A DNA stretch of 64,000 nucleotides from Microbacterium terrisoli (GCF_030866805.1 NZ_CP133019.1:1984001-2048000); one strand, 5' to 3'; positions 19,440 to 28,573 are shown, counted from the first letter of the stretch. Notes: generated from the letters alone by a model not told the origin. Translations and numbers: made by a program.

Positions 19440-19918
19440 CCGACGCCCACCCGCTGACCCTCTTCGATGAGATCGGCGGTTACGAGACGTTCGCCAAGAT
19501 CGTGCACGAGTTCTATCGCGGCGTGCGCACCGACCCGGTGCTCTCGCCGATGTACCCGCAGGAGGATTTCGACGGCGCCGAAGAACGGCTGACCATGTTC
19601 CTCGTGCAGTACTGGGGCGGTCCGAACACCTACAGCCAGAAGCGGGGCCACCCGCGGCTGATCCTGCGGCACCGCGCGTTCCACGTGAACCCCGAGGCCC
19701 GTGACCGATGGCTGGCCCACATGCGCCACGCCATGGATGTCGTCCAACTCGCCCCCATCCACGAGGCCACGCTCTGGGACTACCTGCACCGTTCCGCGTT
19801 CGCGCTGGTGAACACGTTCGATCCGACACCCCAGAACACGCCGCCGACACCTGCTGCGGACGCACCCCGCGCCGCATCCGCCCCCGAGGCCGCGCCCACT
19901 GCTGAGGCCACGTCGTGA
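19436..19918 (+). CDS. glbO: group II truncated hemoglobin (trHbO-like)
   Basis: 160 residues. The globin core has the group II features QYWGGPNTYSQKRGHPRLI, with the expected CD and E regions, and a proximal His candidate in AHMRHAMDVV. A Pro/Ala-rich tail of about 35 residues follows the globin fold. trHbO proteins bind O2 tightly and are tied to redox or NO chemistry. It overlaps both neighbours by 4 bases (mscS-globin-flavoprotein). Confidence 0.92.
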   Translation: MTDAHPLTLFDEIGGYETFAKIVHEFYRGVRTDPVLSPMYPQEDFDGAEERLTMFLVQYWGGPNTYSQKRGHPRLILRHRAFHVNPEARDRWLAHMRHAMDVVQLAPIHEATLWDYLHRSAFALVNTFDPTPQNTPPTPAADAPRAASAPEAAPTAEATS

Positions 19919-21588
19919 GTGCCGGGGCGGACACTGCCCATTCAGCCGATCTGCTCGTGGTCGGCTGGGGCCTGTCGGGGCTGGTGGCCGCCTCAGAGGC
20001 GGCCGCTGCCGGCAAGCAGGTCGTGATCGTCGACCAGGAGCCGCGCACGAACCTCGGCGGCCAGGCGTGGTGGTCCTTCGGCGGGCTGTTCTTCATCGAC
20101 TCGCCCGAACAGCGCCGCTTCGGCATCCACGACTCTCTGGAGCTGGCCCGTCAGGACTGGTTCGCCACGGCAGGTTTCGACCGGGACGAGGATGCCTGGC
20201 CCCGCCGCTGGGCGGAGGCCTACCTGCACTTCGCCCATCACGAGAAGCGGGCGTGGCTGCGGGAGAAGGGCGTGGGCTTCTTTCCCGTCGTCGGCTGGGC
20301 CGAACGCGGCGGATACACCGCGACCGGCCCCGGCAACTCGGTCCCCCGCTTCCACATCACGTGGGGCACCGGGCCGGGACTGGTCGCGCCCTTCCAGGCC
20401 GCCGTGGAGCAGGCCGAGGCCGCCGGCCGCATCACGATCCTCCCCCGTCACCGCGTGACGACCCTCACTGCAACCGACGGCACGGTGACCGGCGCCGCCG
20501 GCGACATCCTGGCCCCGACCGCTGCGGCACGCGGCATCGCCACCACACGCGAGATCGTGGGGTCGTTCACCGTGGCAGCGTCTGCGACGATCGTCTCGTC
20601 GGGCGGCATCGGCGGCAACCACGAACTCGTGCGCCGCAACTGGCCGACACGGCTGGGCACGCCGCCCGAGCACATGATCACCGGTGTGCCGGCCTACGTC
20701 GACGGGTCGATGCAGACCGTGGCCGACGCCGCCGGAGCGCACCTGATCAACGGCGACCGGATGTGGCACTACGTCGAGGGGATTGAGAACTGGGATCCGG
20801 TGTGGCCGGGCCACGGCATCCGGATCCTTCCCGGCCCATCCTCGATCTGGCTCGATGCGACCGGACGCCGACTGCCGGTGCCGCTGTTCCCCGGCTACGA
20901 CACCCTGGGCACCCTCGAGCACCTGCGCGCGACCGGACACGACCACTCGTGGTTCGTGCTGTCGCAGAAGATCGTCGAGAAGGAGTTCACGCTCTCAGGC
21001 AGCGAGCAGAACCCGGATCTGACCGGCAAGGACCTCCGGCTGCTGGTCAAGTCGCGCCTGGGCAAGGGAGCGGCCGGTCCTGTGCAGGCCTTCCTGGACA
21101 AGGGCGCCGACTTCGTCGTGCGCCAGAACCTCGACGACCTGATCGCAGGGATGCAGGCGCTGCCGGGCGGCGATGTGCTCGACCCGGCACAAGTGCGGCT
21201 CGAAGTGGAGGCCCGCGACCGCGAGATCGACAACGACTTCACGAAGGACGCCCAGATCGCGATGCTGCGCTCGGCGCGTGCATATCGCGGCGACAGGCTG
21301 ATCCGCACCGCGACGCCGCACCGCATCCTCGACCCCGCCGCGGGCCCGCTGATCGCCGTCAAACTGCACGTGCTGACCCGCAAGTCACTCGGCGGCATCG
21401 AGACCGACCTGCAATCGCGCGCGCTGGGTGCCGACGGTCAGGTCGTGCCGGGTCTGTATGCGGCGGGAGAGTCTGCAGGGTTCGGCGGCGGAGGCGTGCA
21501 CGGATACCGTGCACTGGAGGGCACGTTCGTGGGAGGATGCCTGTTCTCCGGCCGCGCGGCAGGACGGGCGGCCGCGGCCGCTGTGTGA
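19915..21588 (+). CDS. FAD-binding dehydrogenase (fumarate reductase/KstD-like flavoprotein)
   Basis: 557 residues. The N-terminal dinucleotide-binding motif is LLVVGWGLSGLVAASEA. A C-terminal FAD segment reads VVPGLYAAGESAGFGGGGVHGYRALEGT, typical of actinobacterial proteins annotated as FAD-binding dehydrogenases related to 3-ketosteroid delta1-dehydrogenase. True steroid activity is not implied, as no steroid genes are nearby. The GTG start overlaps the globin stop, so both are translated together. Confidence 0.9.
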   Translation: MSAGADTAHSADLLVVGWGLSGLVAASEAAAAGKQVVIVDQEPRTNLGGQAWWSFGGLFFIDSPEQRRFGIHDSLELARQDWFATAGFDRDEDAWPRRWAEAYLHFAHHEKRAWLREKGVGFFPVVGWAERGGYTATGPGNSVPRFHITWGTGPGLVAPFQAAVEQAEAAGRITILPRHRVTTLTATDGTVTGAAGDILAPTAAARGIATTREIVGSFTVAASATIVSSGGIGGNHELVRRNWPTRLGTPPEHMITGVPAYVDGSMQTVADAAGAHLINGDRMWHYVEGIENWDPVWPGHGIRILPGPSSIWLDATGRRLPVPLFPGYDTLGTLEHLRATGHDHSWFVLSQKIVEKEFTLSGSEQNPDLTGKDLRLLVKSRLGKGAAGPVQAFLDKGADFVVRQNLDDLIAGMQALPGGDVLDPAQVRLEVEARDREIDNDFTKDAQIAMLRSARAYRGDRLIRTATPHRILDPAAGPLIAVKLHVLTRKSLGGIETDLQSRALGADGQVVPGLYAAGESAGFGGGGVHGYRALEGTFVGGCLFSGRAAGRAAAAAV

Positions 21589-21594
21589 TCGGCG

Positions 21595-22284
21595 TCAGCC
21601 GACGCTCTCTCGGGCACCCGTCGCGCGGATCTCGGTCATCCCCGTGTGCAGCGGCCCACGCAGCAGGATGTGACCGCGACGCAGCGTGATGCGCGTCCAC
21701 CGGCCCGACCCGCGCACATCGGCCGTCTCGCTGTGCTCGCCCAGAAATCCCAGCAGATGCGCGACGAAGGCGACCCCTCGCGGCAGCCCGTCCAGGTTCT
21801 CGTCGGGTTCGTTCCAGATCTTTCCGCGAACCTTCTGCACGATCGGGTCACCGGGGTCATCGGGCAGAGCGTGCGCGACCGCCGACATGCCCCATTGGGC
21901 GCGCTCGACCAGCGCTGTGCTGTCCAGTGTGCCGTGGAGCTCCCACGGGCCGCGCGGCACGTCCGCAGACGCCCACAGCGGCGGGGAGATCGCCGTCTCG
22001 GGCAGCATCACGGCGGCATCGTTGTCGAGGCTGACCATGAGCAGGGATGCTTCGACCACCACATCGCATTCGAGCTCGGGGTCGACGGGAAGGATGCGCA
22101 TGCCCATGATCGTGGGGGTCGCATCCAGCAATCCTTGGCGCAGGAGCGGTGCGGCGCTGCTGATCAGCACGCCGTTCGCCGCGCGCAGATGCACGGCGCC
22201 GTCGCCGGCGCGGGCGGCACGGCGGGCGAAGGTGACCATGTCGGCTGCGGCGCGGGCATCCGGGAACAAGAGGCGCTGAGGCAT
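21595..22284 (-). CDS. conserved actinobacterial protein of unknown function
   Basis: 229 residues with no motif I recognise: a soluble alpha/beta composition, no membrane segment and no cysteine pattern. It starts MPQRLLFPDARAAAD and is divergent from tesB with only 19 bases between the two start codons. The candidate -10 of this gene (TAGCTT on the - strand, 22297-22292) overlaps that of tesB. Function cannot be assigned. Confidence 0.8.
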   Translation of the reverse strand: MPQRLLFPDARAAADMVTFARRAARAGDGAVHLRAANGVLISSAAPLLRQGLLDATPTIMGMRILPVDPELECDVVVEASLLMVSLDNDAAVMLPETAISPPLWASADVPRGPWELHGTLDSTALVERAQWGMSAVAHALPDDPGDPIVQKVRGKIWNEPDENLDGLPRGVAFVAHLLGFLGEHSETADVRGSGRWTRITLRRGHILLRGPLHTGMTEIRATGARESVG

Positions 22285-22290
22285 CGGTTC

Positions 22291-22297
22291 TAAGCTA
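22291..22297. promoter_or_regulatory. shared bidirectional -10 element
   Basis: TAAGCTA gives a + strand -10 (TAAGCT, 7 bases before the GTG at 22304) and a - strand -10 (TAGCTT, 7 bases before the ATG at 22284). One symmetric element would thus serve two leaderless divergent genes. Confidence 0.55.
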
Positions 22298-22303
22298 GTC
22301 GAC

Positions 22304-23191
22304 GTGACCGACGCCACGCCCCTTCCCGCCGATCCCATCGATTCGCTGCTGGCGGTCCTCGATCTGACGGGCTCTGAAGCCCGAACGAGTGAGGACATCT
22401 TCGTCGGCCGCTCGCAGCCGATGCCGCTGGGCAGGGTCTACGGCGGTCAGGTGCTGGCCCAGTCGATCGTCGCCGCCGAGCGCACTGTCGGCACCGATCG
22501 CACCGCGCACTCGATGCACGGGTACTTTCTGCGCCCCGGTGATGCGTCGCAGCCGATCACGTTCTCGGTGGACCGCATCCATGACGGCCGCTCGTTCTCG
22601 ACGCGCCGCACGCAGGCGTTCCAGAACGGCGTGCCGATCTTCTCGATGATCTCCTCGTTCGAGATCGATGCGCCGGGCCTGGACCACCAGACGCCGATGC
22701 CCGACGTGCCGGCGCCCGAAGAGCTGCCCGACGACATCGAGCGACTCGCGGCAATGCATCCGCATTCGCAGCGGTTGCTGACCGAGCGCCCCGTCGAGAT
22801 GCGACACATCTCCCCGGCCATCTATGCCGAGGCCGCCGACGAACAGCTGCCGTCGCAGGCGGTGTGGATGCGCACGCCGCGACACCTGCCCGATGACCCC
22901 GCCATCCATCGCGCCGCGCTGGTGTATCTGACCGACATGTCGATCCAGGAATCGATCCTGCGTGCACACGGCATCTCGTGGGCCACGCCCGGTCTGAAGG
23001 TCGCCAGCCTCGATCACGCGATGTGGTGGCACCGCGACGGGCGCGTCGACGAATGGATGCTGTACGTCCAGGAGTCACCGAGCGCGCGGGGCGGCCGTGG
23101 CCTCGCGCAGGGCCGCATCTACTCCCGTGACGGGGTGCTCATCGCCTCGGTCGCGCAGGAGATCATGATTCGCGTGCCCGACGCCGACTGA
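22304..23191 (+). CDS. tesB: acyl-CoA thioesterase II (TesB type, double hot-dog)
   Basis: 295 residues with two hot-dog halves. The N-terminal half holds GRVYGGQVLAQSIVAAE and the C-terminal half the conserved HAMWWHR and GGRGLAQGRIYSRDG segments, where the Asp/Thr/Gln network of TesB lies. It hydrolyses medium- to long-chain acyl-CoA. The GTG start is next to a -10 box. It is convergent with a second thioesterase. Confidence 0.95.
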   Translation: MTDATPLPADPIDSLLAVLDLTGSEARTSEDIFVGRSQPMPLGRVYGGQVLAQSIVAAERTVGTDRTAHSMHGYFLRPGDASQPITFSVDRIHDGRSFSTRRTQAFQNGVPIFSMISSFEIDAPGLDHQTPMPDVPAPEELPDDIERLAAMHPHSQRLLTERPVEMRHISPAIYAEAADEQLPSQAVWMRTPRHLPDDPAIHRAALVYLTDMSIQESILRAHGISWATPGLKVASLDHAMWWHRDGRVDEWMLYVQESPSARGGRGLAQGRIYSRDGVLIASVAQEIMIRVPDAD

Positions 23192-23206
23192 GCCTGTCGC
23201 GGGCGC

Positions 23207-23746
23207 TCAGCGCCGGTGCGCGTACCGCACCGGGTCGCCCTGGTACGGCGCCCACGCTTCTCGTTCGAGCGCGTTCAGGCGCAGCGGACGACCGGAGGCG
23301 GCATCCACCTTCACGACCACAGTGGTCGCACGCGCGTAGACGACCTGCCGGCCACCGGATTCGACGCCGCCGTCGCTTCTCGGCGAGCACACCTCGTAGC
23401 AGACATCGAAGCTCGAGCCGCCGAGGTTGCCGAACCACATCTGCACGTCCAGCGGATGGCGCTGATACGGCACCGGGGCGAGGTACTCGATCTCCTGCCG
23501 TGACACGAGCGTGAGGACGCCGCTGCCCTGGCCGCCCTCGAGCACGGCAGAAGCGGGTGCGTCCTCCCCCGCAGCCGGCGTCCACAGGGCGCGCACGCGC
23601 GCCTCTTCGAGCAGCTTGAGCATCGCGGTGTTGTTGACGTGGTTGTACGCGTCCAGATCGCCCCAGCGCAGCTGGATCGGGATGTGCAGCCGCTGGCCGC
23701 CGCCTGCCGCAGCGGGGGTCGCCACGACCGGCGTCGCGTCAGTCAC
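23207..23746 (-). CDS. 4-hydroxybenzoyl-CoA-type hot-dog acyl-CoA thioesterase
   Basis: 179 residues of a single hot-dog domain with RWGDLDAYNHVNNTAML, the Asp-containing motif of the 4HBT group, near residue 30. It begins with a Thr/Ala-rich linker. The gene overlaps the end of ettA by 8 bases, so it is translationally coupled to it. Natural substrate unknown. Confidence 0.9.
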   Translation of the reverse strand: MTDATPVVATPAAAGGGQRLHIPIQLRWGDLDAYNHVNNTAMLKLLEEARVRALWTPAAGEDAPASAVLEGGQGSGVLTLVSRQEIEYLAPVPYQRHPLDVQMWFGNLGGSSFDVCYEVCSPRSDGGVESGGRQVVYARATTVVVKVDAASGRPLRLNALEREAWAPYQGDPVRYAHRR

Positions 23747-25418
23747 GGGTCAGCTTGCGGTACGTCGAACGGTGGGGCGCTGCGGCGTCGGGGCCGAGTC
23801 GATCGATCTTGTTCTTCTCGTACGCCTCGAAGTTGCCCTCGAACCAGTGCCACTTGTCGGGCTGTTCCTCCGTCCCTTCGTAGGCGAGGATGTGCGTGGC
23901 GATGCGGTCCAGGAACCACCGGTCGTGCGTGACGACCACGGCGCAACCCGGAAACTCCAGCAGCGCGTTCTCGAGAGACTGCAGGGTCTCGACGTCCAGG
24001 TCGTTGGTCGGCTCGTCCAGCAGCAGCAGGTTGCCGCCCTGTTTGAGGGTCAGCGCCAGGTTCAGCCGGTTGCGCTCGCCGCCCGAGAGCACGCCCGCCT
24101 TCTTCTGCTGGTCGGGCCCCTTGAAACCGAACTTGGACACATACGCGCGGGAGGGGATCTCGATCTTGCCGACGGTGATGAAGTCCAGTCCGTCGGAGAC
24201 GACCTCCCACAGTGTCTTGTTGGGGTCGATGCCGCCACGCGACTGGTCGACGTAGCTGATCTGGACTGTTTCGCCGATCTTCAGCTGGCCGCCGTCCAGC
24301 TCTTCGAGGCCCACGATCGTCTTGAACAGCGTGGTCTTGCCGACCCCGTTGGGTCCGATGACGCCCACGATGCCGTTCGGCGGCAGGCTGAAGCTGAGTC
24401 CGTCGATGAGGGAGCGGCCGTCGAACCCCTTCTGCAGGTTCTTGGCCTCGATCACGACGCTGCCCAAGCGCGGCCCCGGGGGAATCTGGATCTCCTCGAA
24501 GTCCAGCTTGCGCGTGCGCTCCGCTTCGGCGGCCATCTCTTCGTAACGGGCCAGGCGTGCCTTCGACTTCGCCTGGCGCCCCTTCGCATTCGAGCGGACC
24601 CATTCGAGCTCGTCGGCCAGACGCTTGGCGAGCTTGGCGTCCTTCTTGCCCTGGACGTTCAGGCGCTCGGCCTTCTTCTCGAGGTACGTCGAATAGTTGC
24701 CCTCGTAGCCGATCAGTCGGCCGCGGTCGACCTCGGCGATCCACTCGGCCACGTGGTCGAGGAAGTACCGGTCGTGGGTGACGGCGATGACCGCGCCGGG
24801 ATACTTCTGCAAATGCTGCTCGAGCCACTGCACGCTCTCGGCGTCCAGGTGGTTGGTCGGCTCGTCCAGCAGCAGCAGATCGGGCTTCTGCAGCAGCAGC
24901 CGCGCCAACGCCACGCGACGCTTCTCGCCACCGGAGAGGTTGGCCACCTGCGCGTCGCCGGGCGGCGTGCGCAGCGCATCCATCGCCTGTTCGAGCTGGG
25001 AGTCGAGGTCCCACGCGTCGGCAGCGTCGATCTCCTCCTGCAGCACGCCCATCTCGGCCAGCAGTGTGTCGAAGTCGGCATCGGGATCGCTCATCAGCGC
25101 CGAGATCTCGTTGAACCGGTCGAGCTTCGCCTTGATCGCGACGCCTTCCTGGATGTTCTCCAGCACGGTCTTGTTCTCGTCGAGCTCGGGCTCCTGCATG
25201 AGGATGCCCACCGAATAGCCGGGAGCGAGGGTCGCGTCGCCGTTCGAGGGCTGGTCGAGGCCTGCCATGATCTTCAGGATCGTCGACTTGCCGGCACCGT
25301 TCGGGCCGACCATGCCGATCTTCGCACCCGGCAGGAACGCCATCGTCACGTCGTCGAGGATCAGCTTGTCGCCGACCGCCTTGCGGGCACGGACCATCTG
25401 ATAGATGTACTCAGCCAA
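23739..25418 (-). CDS. ettA: energy-dependent translational throttle protein EttA (ABC-F ATPase)
   Basis: 559 residues with two ABC domains in tandem and no membrane part: Walker A GPNGAGKST and GPNGVGKTT, signatures NLSGGEKRRVAL and LSGGERNRLNL, Walker B LLLLDEPTNHLD and LLLLDEPTNDLD. The domains are joined by a basic P-site tRNA-interaction linker. EttA binds the ribosomal E site and gates the first peptide bond according to the ATP/ADP ratio. Confidence 0.96.
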   Translation of the reverse strand: MAEYIYQMVRARKAVGDKLILDDVTMAFLPGAKIGMVGPNGAGKSTILKIMAGLDQPSNGDATLAPGYSVGILMQEPELDENKTVLENIQEGVAIKAKLDRFNEISALMSDPDADFDTLLAEMGVLQEEIDAADAWDLDSQLEQAMDALRTPPGDAQVANLSGGEKRRVALARLLLQKPDLLLLDEPTNHLDAESVQWLEQHLQKYPGAVIAVTHDRYFLDHVAEWIAEVDRGRLIGYEGNYSTYLEKKAERLNVQGKKDAKLAKRLADELEWVRSNAKGRQAKSKARLARYEEMAAEAERTRKLDFEEIQIPPGPRLGSVVIEAKNLQKGFDGRSLIDGLSFSLPPNGIVGVIGPNGVGKTTLFKTIVGLEELDGGQLKIGETVQISYVDQSRGGIDPNKTLWEVVSDGLDFITVGKIEIPSRAYVSKFGFKGPDQQKKAGVLSGGERNRLNLALTLKQGGNLLLLDEPTNDLDVETLQSLENALLEFPGCAVVVTHDRWFLDRIATHILAYEGTEEQPDKWHWFEGNFEAYEKNKIDRLGPDAAAPHRSTYRKLTRD

Positions 25419-25536
25419 AACGCTCTCCCTGGGTGATGTCGCCGGACGCGACGTCAGCGTCCCAGCCTACCCGGCCGACCCGGCGGGGTCCGTCCGGGCG
25501 TGCGCACTGCACCTGCTCGCAACGGCCGGCGCGCGC

Positions 25537-26064
25537 TCACCAGTCGATGGTCCTCGTCGTGCCCACGAGACACGCGCCGCCGGCAAGCCCCGGCAGCAGT
25601 GCCGTCACCGGTGACCCGGTCTCGGGGCCGACCTGGCCGATCAGGCACTGGCCGTCCTTCCACCGCACGGCGAACTGCAGGCTCTCGGCGGGGTTGCCGA
25701 CCGTGGAGCGGTCCTCGGTCACCTGCATCGACTTCTTGTCGAACCCCGCCTTCACCAGCGCATCGATGTAGGCGCGACCGTGGACGCGATCCGACCCGCC
25801 CCACACGCGCTCGACGACGGCGCGGAACAGCGGCATGTTGTCCGCGGCCGTGCCGTCGGGCACGAGCACAGGTGTGGAGGCAGCCGTCGTGGGCGCCGTC
25901 GCAGAGTCTGCAGGGGCAGGCGCCGCGAGGGAAGATGAGGACGCCGGACCCGGGGCGGGCGCGGATGTGACTGCGCATCCCGCGATCGCGAGCACCGCCA
26001 CCGCAAGAACGCCCGAGGCCACAAGCGCGCGGAACCCTCTTGCAGGGTTCGCGGTCGACAGCAC
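25537..26064 (-). CDS. predicted secreted lipoprotein of unknown function
   Basis: 175 residues. The N-terminus is a type II signal with a hydrophobic stretch and lipobox LAIAGC (Cys at about residue 29), followed by an Ala/Pro/Ser-rich linker and a small C-terminal domain with two more cysteines. The GTG start at 26064 has TAGACT 6 bases upstream (leaderless pattern). It should be anchored to the outer face of the membrane. Function unknown. Confidence 0.82.
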   Translation of the reverse strand: MLSTANPARGFRALVASGVLAVAVLAIAGCAVTSAPAPGPASSSSLAAPAPADSATAPTTAASTPVLVPDGTAADNMPLFRAVVERVWGGSDRVHGRAYIDALVKAGFDKKSMQVTEDRSTVGNPAESLQFAVRWKDGQCLIGQVGPETGSPVTALLPGLAGGACLVGTTRTIDW

Positions 26065-26114
26065 GCCCCGAGTCTAAGCCAGACGCAACCACCGGCCCCC
26101 ACCCCACACACCGT

Positions 26115-26720
26115 TCAGAACGGCGCGTCGGCGAGCTCCCGCACGCGAGGGTGCGCGGAGTCGCCGTCACCCGAGTCCGCACCGCCCTCCGACGCGCCCG
26201 CGTCCGGCGCAGCCTCGGCATCCGGCGCCATCGCGATCGATGCCGATTCCGGCGACGTCGCCTCTGCCGCCGCAGCGCCCGGCACCGCCGTCTCCCAGCC
26301 CGCCTCACCGGCATCGCGCTGTTGGCCCGAGCCGTCCGAGCCGGAGATGCTCCATGCGCCGGTTCCGGCCGTGCGGCGGTATTGCGTCGTGCCCCACAGG
26401 AGGTCATGCCCGATGCCGTCGGCGTCGATCTCGACGCTCAGCCCCTTGCCCTGGTCGTTCTCCCAGCGGCGCAGCTTGAGCCGCCCGGTGACGATGACGC
26501 GGTCACCCTTGTGCAGCGACGCGAACGCGTGCTCTCCGAGAGCGCGGAACGCCGACACCTGGTACCAGTTCGTTCCGGATTCGACCCAGCCGTTGCGATC
26601 CTTGTCGAAATGCCGCTGGCTGCTGGCCACGCGAAAAGACGTGACCGCCGTGCCGTTGCCCATCTGCCGTCGCTGCGGCTCTGCCGCGATGTTTCCCATG
26701 ATCGTGATGTTGTCGCTCAT
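26115..26720 (-). CDS. single-stranded DNA-binding protein (accessory Ssb paralog)
   Basis: 201 residues: an N-terminal OB-fold (ITIMGNIAAEPQRR, NWYQVSAFRALGEHAFASLHKGDRVIVTGRL), a long Gly/Ala/Glu-rich linker, and an end reading ADAPF that approximates the acidic Ssb tip. The start at MSDNIT is used because the upstream Met lies within the ribosome-binding region. It is not in the rpsF-ssb-rpsR context of the main actinobacterial Ssb, so it is probably the second copy linked to recombination or competence. Confidence 0.88.
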   Translation of the reverse strand: MSDNITIMGNIAAEPQRRQMGNGTAVTSFRVASSQRHFDKDRNGWVESGTNWYQVSAFRALGEHAFASLHKGDRVIVTGRLKLRRWENDQGKGLSVEIDADGIGHDLLWGTTQYRRTAGTGAWSISGSDGSGQQRDAGEAGWETAVPGAAAAEATSPESASIAMAPDAEAAPDAGASEGGADSGDGDSAHPRVRELADAPF

Positions 26721-26965
26721 CTCACTGCCCTTCCGCATCTGCGGAGCACCCGGTCGGTGGCTCCGGCGCCCCGTGCCCGGTGGACGCCGGAGCTGACTCC
26801 ACCCTGACCGGGGGCGTTCGCGCCGGTGCGGCGTCCGAGTCGTTCTGGGGAGAATCCGCGCGCATCGCCCGCTGCGACGAAATGGGGAGGAGGCGGTGAT
26901 GCGGCGGTGACGACGGCAGAAGGGGATGTCGGAGGTAGGACCTATCTTCGAATGCGGAGGTCATC

Positions 26966-27217
26966 ATGCTCACATCGACGTCGATCATCGACACACCGAG
27001 ACTGCGTCCAGGCATCCATGCGCGACTCGCCCGCATCGGCCCGGGCCGCTGGCGCGTCCTCGACGAGTCGGGCGTGATCATCGGACATATCGATGCCCGC
27101 CCGGAGCGTCAGGGCATCCGCTACCTCGCACGCCGATACCACCCCGCGTCGCGGGCGTTCCTCGAGCGCGGTGCCTTCTGGTCCGTCGAAGACGCGGTCG
27201 ACTGCCTGTTGCGCTGA
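26966..27217 (+). CDS. small hypothetical protein
   Basis: 83 residues, basic, with no membrane helix or known motif. The ATG follows GGAGG, and TATCTT occurs about 25 bases further up. The sequence ARIGPGRWRVLDESGVIIGHID looks like a short beta-sheet domain. Free-standing. Function unknown. Confidence 0.65.
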   Translation: MLTSTSIIDTPRLRPGIHARLARIGPGRWRVLDESGVIIGHIDARPERQGIRYLARRYHPASRAFLERGAFWSVEDAVDCLLR

Positions 27218-27276
27218 CGCACGCCACGCGAGCGCGCCGTGGGCACGTCCACGCGGTCGGCTCAGTACGTCCCGTC

Positions 27277-27483
27277 CTAGTGCTGCTCGAATCGGGGCCA
27301 GTCGCTTCCGGCCGGCATCGCTGCATGCAGCGCGGCCTTGGCGACATCCATGGTGGGATAGGTGCCGACCGCCTCGTCCGCCCCGGCCATCGTCACGGAA
27401 TACCCGTCCTCCGAACCCCGGATCATTCCTGCGACGCCGGCGGCACCGTGAGCCACCCACACTCCGCTTGTGCTCTCAGCCAT
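27277..27483 (-). CDS. small hypothetical protein
   Basis: 68 residues (MAESTSGVWVAH to WPRFEQH) with a GAGGGGG ribosome site upstream of the ATG at 27483. It resembles short actinobacterial proteins that contain a single beta-beta-alpha unit. Convergent with the preceding 83-residue gene. Function unknown. Confidence 0.6.
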   Translation of the reverse strand: MAESTSGVWVAHGAAGVAGMIRGSEDGYSVTMAGADEAVGTYPTMDVAKAALHAAMPAGSDWPRFEQH

Positions 27484-27611
27484 CGTGAGCCCCCTCTCTG
27501 CCGCACTGCCGACGGTACGCCGGGCCGCAGGGCTGCGCCACCCCGACGCCACCCCGACGCCACTCCGGTTCCGTTCAGGCGTCCATCCCAGGTACCCTTG
27601 TCGGTGTCCTT

Positions 27612-27684
27612 CCCTCCGTAGCTCAGGGGACAGAGCGAGCGGTTTCTACCCGCCAGGTCGGGGGTTCGAATCCTCCCGGAGGGA
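27612..27684 (+). tRNA. tRNA-Arg (anticodon TCT)
   Basis: Acceptor CCCTCCG/CGGAGGG, TA at 8-9, anticodon stem closed around loop TTTCTAC, T-loop TTCGAAT. CCA is encoded at 27685-27687. Confidence 0.95.
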
Positions 27685-27750
27685 CCAATCGCACGCACCG
27701 CGCCATCACGCCGCGCGCAGGCCGTCGCAGGCGTTCATTAGGATGAATTC

Positions 27751-28377
27751 ATGACGACAGCATCCGAGAACGATCGAATCGTGTGGGTCGACTGTGAGAT
27801 GACCGGGCTCGACCTGGCGATCGACGAGCTCGTCGAGATCGCCGTGGTCGTCACGGATTTCACACTCAAACCTTTGGATGCCGGCTTTCAACTCGTCATC
27901 AAACCGACCGACGCCGCGTTGGCGCACATGAATGACTTCGTGACCAAGATGCACACGACGTCGGGACTCATCGACGAGATCCCGAACGGTGTGACGCTCG
28001 AAGAGGCCGAGGCACGCACCCTCGCCTACATCCGGCAGTTCGTGCCGCTGGCGGGCAAGGCACCGCTGGGCGGCAACACGATCGGCACCGACCGCATGTT
28101 CCTGGCCAAGTACATGCCGAACATCGATCAATGGCTGCATTATCGCAATGTCGACGTCTCCAGCGTGAAGGAGCTCGCCCGCCGCTGGTACCCGCGCGCC
28201 TACTTCAACGCACCGTCGAAGGACGGCGGGCACCGCGCCCTCGCCGACATCCTCGAGTCGATCCGCGAACTGCACTACTACCGTCGCGCGGTGTTCGTTT
28301 CCGAGCCCGGACCCAGCAGCGACGAGGCCAAGGCGGTCTCCGAGTCGGTCGTTTCGGAGTTCGCGGCAAACGTGTAA
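27751..28377 (+). CDS. orn: oligoribonuclease (3'-5' exoribonuclease, DEDDh)
   Basis: 208 residues. Exo I motif VWVDCEMTGLDL, Exo II around IGTDRMFLAKYMP and Exo III GGHRALADILESI give the DEDDh active site. It degrades 2-5 nt RNA to mononucleotides and pGpG to GMP. TAGGAT lies 6 bases before the ATG (leaderless pattern). It is the last host protein gene before the prophage. Confidence 0.97.
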   Translation: MTTASENDRIVWVDCEMTGLDLAIDELVEIAVVVTDFTLKPLDAGFQLVIKPTDAALAHMNDFVTKMHTTSGLIDEIPNGVTLEEAEARTLAYIRQFVPLAGKAPLGGNTIGTDRMFLAKYMPNIDQWLHYRNVDVSSVKELARRWYPRAYFNAPSKDGGHRALADILESIRELHYYRRAVFVSEPGPSSDEAKAVSESVVSEFAANV

Positions 28378-28412
28378 TAGACTCGTGTGGTTGCCTGTTT
28401 CGGCAGGCGCAT

Positions 28413-28486
28413 GGTGGGTATAGCTCAGTCGGTAGAGCACCTGGTTGTGGTCCAGGGGGTCGCGGGTTCAAGTCCCGTTACTCACC
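28413..28486 (+). tRNA. tRNA-His (anticodon GTG), prophage integration target
   Basis: Acceptor GTGGGTA/TACTCAC with the extra 5' G paired to C73 typical of tRNA-His, TA at 8-9, anticodon stem CCTGG/CCAGG around loop TTGTGGT, T-loop TTCAAGT. Phage-type genes, including a tyrosine integrase, begin right after it, so its 3' half is probably the att core and is kept intact by the integrated phage. Confidence 0.95.
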
Positions 28487-28570
28487 CAAATAACAACCGC
28501 GGAAACACGCGGCAGAACGGGGCATCGGCTCGAAACTGACACCTTGTGCCAACAAATCCGCCAACAAACG
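28450..28570. other. probable attL region
   Basis: The 3' part of tRNA-His (the likely crossover core) is followed by short repeats of the type seen as integrase arm sites: CCAACAAA at 28549-28556 and again at 28561-28568, plus related CCGCGG/ACGCGG pieces at 28496-28512. The matching attR should be a copy of the tRNA 3' end beyond the right edge; none is seen inside this window. The exact core length cannot be set from one end. Confidence 0.6.
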
Positions 28571-28573
28571 CGG

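Noticed and set aside
23511..25436. A 641-residue open frame on the + strand
   Set aside because: Antisense to ettA. The frame stays open only because of the codon bias of the real gene; no motif or ribosome site.
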